Shown one piece after another: positions 33,875 to 41,314 of a stretch of 64,000 nucleotides of DNA (position 1 is the stretch's first letter; each line of letters begins with the position of its first letter). The notes below the pieces were generated by a model that made no database searches, was not told where the DNA came from, and worked only from the letters and a program-made list of their open reading frames with translations. The stretch is from JAVBUY01 sp031552735 (GTDB lineage: Bacteria > Bacillota > Clostridia > Christensenellales > Aristaeellaceae), in assembly GCA_031552735.1 (NCBI GenBank), contig JAVBMF010000019.1:29047-93046 (forward strand), read 5' to 3'. The position numbers and the translations under genes are program-made.

Positions 33875-34768
33875 ATGTTGTACGAAGGTTTAGCTCTATT
33901 CGGTGGCGCGCTGATCGCCATCATGGTGACTGCCAATGGTCTATTGACCGCGCAAGTCGGGCCATGGATGAGTGTGGTGCTCATTCACATCGCGGGGCTT
34001 GCAACCGCACTGGTTGCGCTGTTGATTCGCAGAAAACCGGTGTCGCTGCGCGCCGACGGATTAAAGTGGTACATGTACCTTGCCGGTGTTGGCGGCGTCT
34101 ATAGCACCATCACCAACAACATCTGTTTTGCGCCACTGGGCGCTGCGCTGATGTTGGCGATGTGTGTAGTCGGACAGATTGTTTGCTCCTCGCTGATCGA
34201 TCACTTTGGCTGGTTTGGCATGACACGCTATCCGTTTCAGCCGATCAAGCTCATCGGTTTTGCGCTGATGGCCGCTGGCATCCTGTCTATGACGGTATTC
34301 GAGCACACGCTGCCGGTGACGACAACAACGTTGGTTTTTGCGCTGGTGGCTCTTTCCACCGGTTTGATGCTCGGCATTACCAATGTGGTCAACACCGCGC
34401 TAAGCAAACGGATTGGTATATTCCCCGGTACGCTGGTAAACTACCTCACTGGTTTATTCACCATTGTGCTGCTCACCACGCTACTGGGCAAGTGGCAACC
34501 GATCGCACTGACCTCGCTTCATCCACTCATGCTAACCGGGGGGTTGCTGGGCGTGATGATTATTGCCATCACCAGCTTCGCGATGCCGCATATCCCGGTC
34601 GTATATGTAACCGTCATCCTGTTCACCGGTCAGGTGCTGATGGGCATTGCGATTGACCGCATGAATGGCATGCCGATTACCTGGGCAAAGATTATTGGCT
34701 GTGCGCTGATAGCTGCCGGACTGCTGTGGAACATGCGCATTGATCGGCAAACCAACGCTCGCTCCTGA
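33875..34768 (+). CDS. DMT-type transporter with two DUF606 (YdcZ) halves
   Basis: 297 residues, about ten membrane helices in two homologous halves (GLALFGGALIAIMVTANGLLTAQVG and the second half starting near LVFALVALSTGLMLGITNVVNTALSKRIG). This is a fused pair of DUF606/YdcZ domains of the drug/metabolite transporter group. It follows the AraC gene by 25 bp and may carry a uronate-related or toxic intermediate; that is inference from position. Start: the ATG at 33875 is 14 nt from AAAGGAG, unusually far; an ATT at 33869 would have better spacing. Confidence 0.8.
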   Translation: MLYEGLALFGGALIAIMVTANGLLTAQVGPWMSVVLIHIAGLATALVALLIRRKPVSLRADGLKWYMYLAGVGGVYSTITNNICFAPLGAALMLAMCVVGQIVCSSLIDHFGWFGMTRYPFQPIKLIGFALMAAGILSMTVFEHTLPVTTTTLVFALVALSTGLMLGITNVVNTALSKRIGIFPGTLVNYLTGLFTIVLLTTLLGKWQPIALTSLHPLMLTGGLLGVMIIAITSFAMPHIPVVYVTVILFTGQVLMGIAIDRMNGMPITWAKIIGCALIAAGLLWNMRIDRQTNARS

Positions 34769-35076
34769 GGACTTGCCTCGAACACAGACAATTGGCATTT
34801 TTTCGAAAGTTCTTGTCATTCCCTTTTGTATCCAGTACAATAAATGAAGCTGATTAGAATGCACGGGTAAAAAAGGAATTTCACTCATTTTTCACGAATG
34901 ACATACAGGTTGATTGTTGAAAAATCGCCGGTGTGGAAAAAAACGAGTTTGTCCACATTTTTCTACACAAGGAAAAGGCTAGCAGTTTTCTTGGTTTTTT
35001 CCGGTTTTCCACGCTTTACACCGCCCTATGATGACTACGAGTTAATCTTCTACATCAACACCAGGAGGCCGACTGT
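34769..35076. other. Candidate replication origin (oriC) region, 308 bp gene-free
   Basis: AT-richer than its surroundings and directly before dnaN. It contains DnaA-box-like nonamers (consensus TTATCCACA): TTGTCCACA at 34949-34957 (one mismatch), TTTTCCACA on the minus strand at 34932-34940 (one mismatch), and weaker TTCTACACA (34960-34968) and TTTTCCACG (35005-35013). dnaA itself is not adjacent, so this is a candidate only. Confidence 0.5.
34813..34841 (+). promoter_or_regulatory. Sigma-A promoter upstream of dnaN
   Basis: TTGTCA (34813-34818), 17 bp, TACAAT (34836-34841). Each hexamer is one mismatch from consensus. It implies a long leader of about 230 nt to the dnaN ATG, running through the DnaA-box-like cluster. 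Confidence 0.65.
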
Positions 35077-36183
35077 ATGCAGTTTCAATGCCAAGTATCC
35101 GATTTGATGAATGGACTGTCGATCGTCAACCGTGCGTTGGCGGTTCGTTCCACTATGCCTGTATTAGAAGGCGTTTTACTGGAGACATGCCCTAAGGGGC
35201 TCAAACTGATTTGCACAGATTTGGCGCTGGGCATTGAAACCATCGTTTCCGCGCAGGTGGCCGAGGAAGGACGAGCGGTTTTACCCGGCCGACTGTTTAG
35301 CGAAATCGTGCGCAAGCTGCCAGGTGGGATGGTGGATGTGCATACCAACGAGAACTTTTTCTCGGTCATCAAGTGCCAAAATTCCCGTACGACGCTTGCC
35401 GGTATGAATCCGCTGGAGTATCCCGAACTGCCGCAGGAAGAGGAAGCCAGTCTGGTCAGCATGCAGCAGAATATGCTGCGCGATATCATCCAGAAAACAT
35501 GCTTCTCCATTGCCACGGATGAAACGCGTCCGATTCTGACCGGCTGCTTGCTGGAAATCTCGCCCGAGGAGATTCGTCTGGTTGCGCTGGACGGATTCCG
35601 TTTGGCATTGCGCCGTGTGGAGCTGAAACAGCAAATTGACCCGATGCAGGCGGTGATCCCCGGAAAAGTGTTGGCAGAGCTCGCAAAGGTGCTCAGCGAC
35701 AGCGATGCGCCGGTGCAATTGCACATTGGCCGCACGCATCTCTTTGCCGATATGGGCGAAACACGCGTAGTGACGCGTCTGCTGGAAGGCGAGTTTATCC
35801 GATATTCGCAGATTCTTCCAGCCGACTGGCAGACGCGCATGAAAGTGCGCCGCGCGGACTTGGAAAACGCTATTGATCGTGCCAGTCTGATTGCCCGCGA
35901 AGGCAAAAACAATTTGGTTCGCTTCCACATCGCGGAAGACAAGCTGCTGCTAACGTCCAATGCGGAGCTCGGCGATGCGCAGGAAGAAATTGATATTCTC
36001 ATCGAGGGCAAAGATATTGACATCGCCTTTAACGTGCGCTATGTCAGCGATGTACTGAAAGTGCTGGATGATGAGGAGATTTGCTTGCGGTTTAACTCCA
36101 ATGTCAGTCCCTGCGTCATCTGTCCCCCGGAAGGCGACGAATATACATATCTCGTGCTGCCAGTTCGCGTGTTCTCGGCGTAA
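35077..36183 (+). CDS. dnaN: DNA polymerase III beta sliding clamp
   Basis: 368 residues, three clamp domains. Characteristic text: the N-terminal MQFQCQVSDLMNGLSIVNRALAVRSTMPVLEGVLLE type start, FSIATDETRPILTGCLLEI, EGEFIRYSQILP and the C-terminal YTYLVLPVRVF. The clamp ring tethers polymerase III to DNA. CCAGGAGG lies before the ATG. In most Firmicutes it follows dnaA; here a DMT transporter gene is upstream instead. recF follows after a terminator. Confidence 0.97.
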   Translation: MQFQCQVSDLMNGLSIVNRALAVRSTMPVLEGVLLETCPKGLKLICTDLALGIETIVSAQVAEEGRAVLPGRLFSEIVRKLPGGMVDVHTNENFFSVIKCQNSRTTLAGMNPLEYPELPQEEEASLVSMQQNMLRDIIQKTCFSIATDETRPILTGCLLEISPEEIRLVALDGFRLALRRVELKQQIDPMQAVIPGKVLAELAKVLSDSDAPVQLHIGRTHLFADMGETRVVTRLLEGEFIRYSQILPADWQTRMKVRRADLENAIDRASLIAREGKNNLVRFHIAEDKLLLTSNAELGDAQEEIDILIEGKDIDIAFNVRYVSDVLKVLDDEEICLRFNSNVSPCVICPPEGDEYTYLVLPVRVFSA

Positions 36184-36204
36184 GTACACAGAGACTAGAC
36201 AAGA

Positions 36205-36227
36205 GGCCGCACACAGCGGCCTTTTTT
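36205..36227 (+). terminator. Intrinsic terminator between dnaN and recF
   Basis: GGCCGC-ACACA-GCGGCC followed by six T, 22 nt after the dnaN stop. recF may depend on read-through or its own start site. Confidence 0.88.
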
Positions 36228-36260
36228 ATAAGAAATATTCTTTGGAAAGGGGCGGAGGGC

Positions 36261-37370
36261 ATGCTGGTCAAGCGCATTCATTTGCGAAACTTCCGCAACT
36301 ATTCAGAAGCGGAGCTTGTGCCCGACGCTCGCCTGACCGTACTGACCGGTCAAAACGCGCAGGGAAAAACCAATGTGCTGGAAGCGCTGCATCTGTGCTG
36401 TCTGGGGCGTTCGCATCGCACCAGCCGCGACAAAGAAATGGTGCGTTGGGGCTGTGAGCAGGCGCAGGTGCAACTGTGGGTGGCGCAGCGTGATGGCACG
36501 CACGAGATTGCTATCTCGCTGGGCGCGCAGGAGCCGCACAAAAAGCAGGTGCGCGTTGGTGGCACGCAGGTGGCGCGCATTGGTGAACTGATGGGGCATT
36601 TCCACGGCATCCTTTTTTCGCCGGAGGATTTGAATATTGTCAAAGACGGCCCTGCCGAGCGCCGCAAGTTTGTGGATATGGAGCTTTCGCAATTGCGCCC
36701 GGCGTACTTCTACGCGTTGCAGCGATATGTGCGCGCGCTAAATCAGCGCAATAACCTGCTGCGTGAGATGCACCGCAAGCCCGGCCTAAAAGGAACGCTG
36801 GAGGCTTGGGATGAGCAGGTGGCCGAGGCTGGCGCGCACATTGTGGCGCACCGCAGAACCTATGTGGATGCGCTGGCGCGCGCTGCCAGCGATAACTATG
36901 CGGGGTTGTCCAGCGGCGCGGAGCAACTGGCTGTGCGCTACTGCACCCAGCTTGATGCGGAGGGCGATCTTGCGGCGATGCAGCGGCAGTTCCTCATGCG
37001 GTTGCACGACGCGCAGGCGGAGGATATGCGGCGCGCGTTTACATCGGTAGGGCCGCATCGCGACGAATTGCGCCTGTCACTGGATGGGCATGAGGCGCGC
37101 ACCTATGGCTCGCAGGGGCAGCAGCGCACCATTGTGCTGGCGCTCAAGCTGGCCGAACTGGATGTAGTGCTGGCGGAGCGCGGTGAGGCGCCTGTGTTGC
37201 TGCTGGATGATGTGATGAGCGAGCTGGACCCGCGCCGCCGCCAACAGTTGGTGGAGCGCATCAAGGATGTGCAGACGCTGATCACCTGCACCCATGTCAG
37301 TGATTTGGGTGGCGCGCAGCCCGGCGCGCTGTACCGCGTGGAGCAGGGGACGCTGTCCAAGGCCGAGTAG
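36261..37370 (+). CDS. recF: DNA recombination and repair protein RecF
   Basis: 369 residues. SMC-like ATPase: Walker A GQNAQGKTNVLEALHL near residue 33, signature motif TYGSQGQQRTIVLALKLAEL, and Walker B VLLLDDVMSELDPRRR. RHLRNFRNY-like HLRNFRNYSE is the usual start. RecF with RecO and RecR loads RecA at gaps. The ATG follows GGGGCGGAGGG. gyrB, the usual next gene, is missing; a low-GC orphan gene on the other strand comes next. Confidence 0.96.
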   Translation: MLVKRIHLRNFRNYSEAELVPDARLTVLTGQNAQGKTNVLEALHLCCLGRSHRTSRDKEMVRWGCEQAQVQLWVAQRDGTHEIAISLGAQEPHKKQVRVGGTQVARIGELMGHFHGILFSPEDLNIVKDGPAERRKFVDMELSQLRPAYFYALQRYVRALNQRNNLLREMHRKPGLKGTLEAWDEQVAEAGAHIVAHRRTYVDALARAASDNYAGLSSGAEQLAVRYCTQLDAEGDLAAMQRQFLMRLHDAQAEDMRRAFTSVGPHRDELRLSLDGHEARTYGSQGQQRTIVLALKLAELDVVLAERGEAPVLLLDDVMSELDPRRRQQLVERIKDVQTLITCTHVSDLGGAQPGALYRVEQGTLSKAE

Positions 37371-37490
37371 GCCAAAGACGAACATTCACAGCTTGTCCAT
37401 AGCTGCTCCACAATGTGTCCAATTGTGCCGCACAAAAGCGAAAAATTGTGCCACAGCATGTGCACAGCACACTGTGAGTTGTACAGACGG
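37371..37490. other. Convergent intergenic region with further DnaA-box-like and palindromic motifs
   Basis: 120 bp between the recF and orphan-gene stops. It holds TTGTCCATA (37393-37401), TGCTCCACA (37404-37412), the palindrome TTGTGC-C-GCACAA, TTGTGCCACA and TGTGCACA in quick succession. No standard terminator is seen. The match to DnaA boxes is looser (two mismatches each). Confidence 0.35.
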
Positions 37491-38693
37491 CTATCTGGAA
37501 GGCTTCATGCCTTCCTGAATTTTCGCATGCAGCCGGTTGCGATCAATGAGCTGGGCAAATTGCCCGCGATGTTTCGCTTCTTCTGTCGTATGAATGGGCA
37601 CAAGAAATGCAGAGATATCGCTCTGTAGCTGCTCGTCGCCGTAGATCGTCACATAGACGAGTATCTCCCTTTCGTACCAAGCATCCATTGCTTTTTGGGG
37701 TGATAAAGACGATTCAAGATGTGCAGGGAGGCCTTCTGGAATGGGAAAATCATCAAACCGTGCGACCATTCGCACGCTTTTGCAATCGGTGCTTACTTCC
37801 TTTTGCAGATGCGCTTTTTGACATAAATAGTCTTCCGGATGGAAACGGTTTATGTTCCCTCGGAAAATCTTTCGTCGCATGATGGTCACTTCTGAAAAAA
37901 GAAAGTCATGCGTTTCAAAGAGGGGACTCTCCAGAAAAAAATATAGTCCGGTTTCCGGTCCACCTCTATTCAGAAAAGAAAAAACGGTTTGCTCGTTCCA
38001 AACCACGTACAGTGTGCCACTTTTCCAATCGATGATCGGAGGGCCTAGGTGTTGAAGCTTGGCAGTTTCTTTTTTATGCGGCAACTTGAACGTGCGCTTG
38101 GTTAGCGTATAACCTAGCGGCGCGACTGCAGGCTGTTGCTCGCAGATAAGAATGCTGTTTGATGGGTCATCAAGCCCAAGCAGCTTGTGGATTTTCGATA
38201 ATTTTTCTTCCGCAAAGGTTTCTTCTTGATCCCATAATCCTCGTAAGGCATGTGCGTCGCATCCTAGAACTGCACGCCATATGGATGGCTTGCCTGCACA
38301 GGTGCGGGGATTATATCCGATTTCTGCTGCATAACCCTGTCCCGGATCCAGTACAACGAGGTCTTGCCTGTTCAGCGATGCGCTGTGCACGTACATCGCA
38401 GTGACATCGCTGGCATACACCATGCTGGCAATCGCCGTTGTTTGAAAATGCTTCGAGAGCTGCTGCGTCCTTTTTTTCAGATCCTTTATAGAGAGCGTCG
38501 AAGTATCTTGATCCCAGAGGGTCATCCACCGTGTGCCCGGCTTATGCAGTAAGAAAATCGTTTTGCATTCGGGCGTGCTGTCTTCGCATGGTGCATATCC
38601 TTCTTTTTGGAGCAATGTTTCGACCATGCTTACCATCGTTTTTTCCGACAAATCGGATACATCAACATGCCAAATCGTATAGGAAGAGCCCAT
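37491..38693 (-). CDS. Orphan protein of unknown family, low-GC gene
   Basis: About 400 residues; the ATG at 38693 follows AAAGGCGG, and two upstream in-frame ATGs are weaker. The product is soluble with no signal peptide. Visible text includes GSSYTIWHVDVSDLSEKTM at the N-terminus, a hydrophobic strand run GTLYVVWNEQTVFSFL, and many aromatic and charged residues. I recognise no family. Base composition is unlike the neighbours: sampled 60-bp lines are 43-50% G+C against 63% in rarA. It sits beside tRNA-Ala with a duplicated tRNA 3' end, so it is probably acquired DNA. A defence, immunity or phage-morphon role is possible but unsupported. Confidence 0.7.
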   Translation of the reverse strand: MGSSYTIWHVDVSDLSEKTMVSMVETLLQKEGYAPCEDSTPECKTIFLLHKPGTRWMTLWDQDTSTLSIKDLKKRTQQLSKHFQTTAIASMVYASDVTAMYVHSASLNRQDLVVLDPGQGYAAEIGYNPRTCAGKPSIWRAVLGCDAHALRGLWDQEETFAEEKLSKIHKLLGLDDPSNSILICEQQPAVAPLGYTLTKRTFKLPHKKETAKLQHLGPPIIDWKSGTLYVVWNEQTVFSFLNRGGPETGLYFFLESPLFETHDFLFSEVTIMRRKIFRGNINRFHPEDYLCQKAHLQKEVSTDCKSVRMVARFDDFPIPEGLPAHLESSLSPQKAMDAWYEREILVYVTIYGDEQLQSDISAFLVPIHTTEEAKHRGQFAQLIDRNRLHAKIQEGMKPSR

Positions 38694-38804
38694 TTGTTTT
38701 CCGCCTTTCGCAAAGAGAGACATGCGCCCCTGTGCATACAATAAACGCGACGATAGGAAAAATCAAGAAAAGATGCAAAAGAAACGGGGGATTTTACCAA
38801 ATAA

Positions 38805-38838
38805 CCCGGATTCTTATCCGAGCTTTTTGGTGGAGCAT
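38805..38838 (-). repeat. Second copy of the tRNA-Ala 3' end plus terminator (34-bp direct repeat)
   Basis: A perfect 34-bp copy of 38897-38930: the last 7 acceptor-stem bases, ACCA and the terminator hairpin of tRNA-Ala. The two copies start 92 bp apart. The tRNA body and the T-run are absent from this copy. It looks like an attachment-site scar of an integrated element or the remnant of a second tRNA gene. The 58 bp between the copies encode nothing visible. Confidence 0.75.
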
Positions 38839-38890
38839 CGGGGGAAGGCGCTTTCGCGGCGCAGCCGCCAGCCCTGAAAAGATTTGTACA

Positions 38891-38919
38891 AAAAAGCCCG
38901 GATTCTTATCCGAGCTTTT
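38891..38919 (-). terminator. Intrinsic terminator of tRNA-Ala
   Basis: Minus strand AAGCTCGGAT-AAGA-ATCCGGGCTT followed by a T-run, immediately after the CCA end. Confidence 0.85.
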
Positions 38920-38995
38920 TGGTGGAGCATAGGGGAGTCGAACCCCTGACCTTTTGAATGCCATTCAAACGCGCTACCAACTGCGCTAATGCCCC
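38920..38995 (-). tRNA. tRNA-Ala (anticodon GGC)
   Basis: A full cloverleaf on the minus strand: acceptor GGGGCAT/ATGCTCC, D arm GCGC/GCGC, anticodon stem TTTGA/TCAAA with loop ATGGCAT (anticodon GGC, reads GCC), T arm AGGGG-TTCGACT-CCCCT, and an encoded CCA. 76 nt in total. Confidence 0.96.
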
Positions 38996-39051
38996 AAGGC
39001 GTGTTTTATCATAGCATGTTTTCGCGCCGGTGTAAAGCCCCTATGCAAAAT

Positions 39052-40362
39052 TTATGCTTTTCCGCGTCGCTTGTGTTGCTCGATATACTTCGCCTCGGCG
39101 CCTTGATCGCTGGGTTTGTAGTACCGATGTCCGGCGACTTCGGGCGGCATGTAGGGCTGATCCAGCCAATGGCCGGGATAATCATGCGGGTATTTGTATT
39201 CTTTTTGCACGCCGGGCGTGTGTTCCTCATACCCGGGGTAGTTGGTATCGCGCAGATGCAGCGGCACTGCGCCAAACTGGCCGTGCTCGGCCTCGGCAAA
39301 GGCATCGCCGACCGCGCAGACCACGCTGTTGGACTTCGGGCTTTCGCAAATGGCGATGATGGCCTGGGCGATGGGCAGTTTGGCCTCGGGCATGCCGATC
39401 ATCTCCAGTGCCTGCCCCGCCGCTACCGCCTGCAACATCGCCGCCGGATTGGCCAGGCCGACATCCTCGCTGGCGTGCGCAATCATCCGGCGCACGATGA
39501 TGCGCGGATCGACCCCGGCATAGTGCAGCCGCGCAAACCAAGCCAGCGCCGCGTCGGCATCCGAGCCGCGCAACGATTTGCAAAACGCGCTGAGCATGTC
39601 GTAGAACAGCGATTCGTCACAGCGCATGACGGGCCGCTGGATCGATTCCTCGGCGACATCCAGCGTGATGTGGATGACACCGTCGGTATCGGCGGGCGTG
39701 GTGAGCACCGCCAGTTCCAGCGCATTGAGCGCCGAGCGCACATCGCCGTTGGCGACGCGCGCAATGTGGTGCATCGCTTCGTTCGTCATGTCGATGTTAC
39801 GCTGACCGAAGCCCTGCAACGGGTCGGCCAGCGCGCGGCGCAGCCCTTCGATTACATCCGCATCGGTCAGTGGGGAAAAGCGGAACACACGGCAGCGGCT
39901 GACGATGGCCGGGGTCATCGCCACCGAAGGATTCTCGGTGGTGGAGCCGATAAAGCGCACAATGCCTTTTTCAATCGCGGGCAGCACGCAGTCGCTCTGT
40001 GCTTTGTTCCAGCGGTGGCATTCGTCCAGCAGCAGATACGTCGCCTGTCCATAGAGCTTGCGACGCGTTTCGGCCTCTTTGAGAACTTCGCGCAGATCGG
40101 CGACACCGCTGGTAACCGCGTTGAGCTGGGCAAACGCGGATTGCGTGGTGGCGGCAATCACCGCGGCAAGTGTGGTTTTGCCACATCCCGGTGGGCCAAA
40201 GAAGATCGCGCTGGTCATGCGGTCGGCTTCAATGGCGCGGCGCAACAGACGCCCCTTGCCAACCAGATGCTCCTGACCCAGGAAGCCATCCAGCGACGTG
40301 GGGCGCATGCGCTCGGCCAGTGGCCGAAGCGCCTGTTCCGTTGGCGTGAATAAATCGTCCAC
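39052..40362 (-). CDS. rarA: Replication-associated recombination ATPase RarA (MgsA)
   Basis: 436 residues, an AAA+ protein related to clamp loaders. Walker A GPPGCGKTTLAA near residue 56, Walker B YLLLDECHRWNKAQ, sensor IGSTTENPS, and the C-terminal tetramer domain with GSDADAALAWFARL and the late YPGHWLDQPYMP. It acts at stalled forks. The start is GTG with GAGGTG 5-8 nt before it. It lies 14 bp after the queT-like gene, probably in one transcript. Confidence 0.95.
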   Translation of the reverse strand: MDDLFTPTEQALRPLAERMRPTSLDGFLGQEHLVGKGRLLRRAIEADRMTSAIFFGPPGCGKTTLAAVIAATTQSAFAQLNAVTSGVADLREVLKEAETRRKLYGQATYLLLDECHRWNKAQSDCVLPAIEKGIVRFIGSTTENPSVAMTPAIVSRCRVFRFSPLTDADVIEGLRRALADPLQGFGQRNIDMTNEAMHHIARVANGDVRSALNALELAVLTTPADTDGVIHITLDVAEESIQRPVMRCDESLFYDMLSAFCKSLRGSDADAALAWFARLHYAGVDPRIIVRRMIAHASEDVGLANPAAMLQAVAAGQALEMIGMPEAKLPIAQAIIAICESPKSNSVVCAVGDAFAEAEHGQFGAVPLHLRDTNYPGYEEHTPGVQKEYKYPHDYPGHWLDQPYMPPEVAGHRYYKPSDQGAEAKYIEQHKRRGKA

Positions 40363-40376
40363 GCGCGCACCTCATT

Positions 40377-40874
40377 TCAGCGACGTAGCAGATGATCGGG
40401 CAGTTTCTGGACGGCATAGAGCAGTGGCAAACCCAGCGCATAGCAGGCGATGGCTTGTCCAGCCGCCACATACAGCATGCACAGCGGCAGCGCGATGAAC
40501 GGCGTGTATAGATAATGGACCAGCGCGCCGACGATCATGCCGTTTAATATCACCGGCGGCATCGCCGCAACCCATGCCCGCTTGCGCAGACGATTGGTCA
40601 GGTATGCGGCAACCAGCGAGGTCAGCGAACCAAGCAGAATATCCGGCAGCATCGCGCCGCCCAGCAGATTAGCCAACAGGCAGCCGATGAACAGCGCGGG
40701 CACCGCCTCGGGCAGCAATACCGGCAGCAGGGTGAGCGCTTCTGCGACGCGCAGTTGGATCGCGCCCGACATGCCGAAGCTGATTGGCGCGAATAGCAAG
40801 GTCAGCGCGATGTACAGCGCGGCAATCAGCGCGCCCCGGGTCAGTTGTTTCACAGGAAACAGATTTTTGCCCAT
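40377..40874 (-). CDS. queT: QueT-like ECF transporter S component (queuosine precursor uptake)
   Basis: 165 residues, five to six membrane helices. TRGALIAALYIALTLLFAPISFGMSGAIQLRVAEALTLLPVLLPEAVPALFIGCLLANLLGG is close to the QueT/COG4708 pattern; such proteins work with a shared ECF energising module, which is not in this window. The ATG at 40874 follows GGAGGG. A long, folded leader precedes it, and QueT genes are often controlled by preQ1 riboswitches. The family is likely; the substrate preQ1 or preQ0 is inferred. Confidence 0.85.
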   Translation of the reverse strand: MGKNLFPVKQLTRGALIAALYIALTLLFAPISFGMSGAIQLRVAEALTLLPVLLPEAVPALFIGCLLANLLGGAMLPDILLGSLTSLVAAYLTNRLRKRAWVAAMPPVILNGMIVGALVHYLYTPFIALPLCMLYVAAGQAIACYALGLPLLYAVQKLPDHLLRR

Positions 40875-41017
40875 GATATCCCTCCGTTTTGTGTTGTATC
40901 CTCTCGCCGCAAACAAAACGGAACGGCACGCATGCCGTTTGGGATCGCCCATAGTTTTGTTTAAGGACAGGATGGTTGCGAACTGTCCGATGCAATTGTG
41001 GTAATCGATCATTTGTT
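40875..41017 (-). promoter_or_regulatory. Switch-like queT leader with mutually exclusive helices
   Basis: Element B (plus 40911-40921) can pair with A (40954-40962, 9 perfect pairs, AAACAAAAC/GTTTTGTTT) or with C (40884-40891, 8 perfect pairs, CCGTTTTG/CAAAACGG). C overlaps the ribosome site GGAGGG. So pairing A-B frees translation and B-C blocks it. A 7-pair hairpin (40922-40939) lies inside the A-B loop. It fits a riboswitch; I cannot match a known preQ1 class. Confidence 0.55.
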
Positions 41018-41023
41018 CGCTTC

Positions 41024-41052
41024 ATTATAGCATGCCGCATGAAAAGGCGCAA
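41024..41052 (-). promoter_or_regulatory. Sigma-A promoter of queT-rarA
   Basis: Minus strand TTGCGC (plus 41047-41052), 17 bp, TATAAT (plus 41024-41029). The leader to queT is about 140 nt. Confidence 0.75.
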
Positions 41053-41095
41053 GCGTGGACACAATGTACGCATCTCAACAATGGAGGAAATGCCT

Positions 41096-41266
41096 ATGGA
41101 GAACCAAATGGGAAACCAATGCATCCATTGCACGGTCGGATCGTGCCGCTTCCATGCGCAGTCGCAGAATGTGTGCTCGCTGGACAGCATCCAGGTATGC
41201 CCCAGCAAACAGGTATCCAGCGGTCAAACTGACGAGAGTATGTGCGGCAGCTACAAAACGAAATGA
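41096..41266 (+). CDS. DUF1540 small Cys-rich protein
   Basis: 56 residues with the DUF1540 pattern: CIHCTVGSCRFH, then CSLDSIQVCPS, a probable small metal-binding or disulfide module frequent in clostridial genomes, often in tandem. Here there is one unit plus a C-terminal Cys. Start at the ATG at 41096, since GGAGG is 8 nt upstream; the in-frame ATG at 41090 is only 2 nt from it. Followed by a strong terminator. Confidence 0.85.
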   Translation: MENQMGNQCIHCTVGSCRFHAQSQNVCSLDSIQVCPSKQVSSGQTDESMCGSYKTK

Positions 41267-41273
41267 CCAAGCG

Positions 41274-41304
41274 AAAAACCAGCGGCGCGAGCCACTGGTT
41301 TTTT
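41274..41304. terminator. Bidirectional intrinsic terminator
   Basis: AAAAACCAG...CTGGTTTTTT with an inner GGC/GCC pairing. It lies between the convergent DUF1540 and YyaL-like genes. Confidence 0.9.
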
Positions 41305-41314
41305 GCTGTACGAT

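Noticed and set aside
34861..35107. 69-codon plus-strand frame within the candidate oriC
   Set aside because: It runs into dnaN in another frame, lacks a ribosome site, and is coded by AT-rich origin-like DNA.
40875..41017. Direct assignment of the queT leader to a known preQ1 riboswitch class
   Set aside because: I could not align the class-specific core by eye; kept as an unassigned switch-like leader.
40976..41095. Upstream extension of the DUF1540 gene
   Set aside because: The extension covers the queT promoter and has no ribosome site; ATG at 41096 is correctly spaced.
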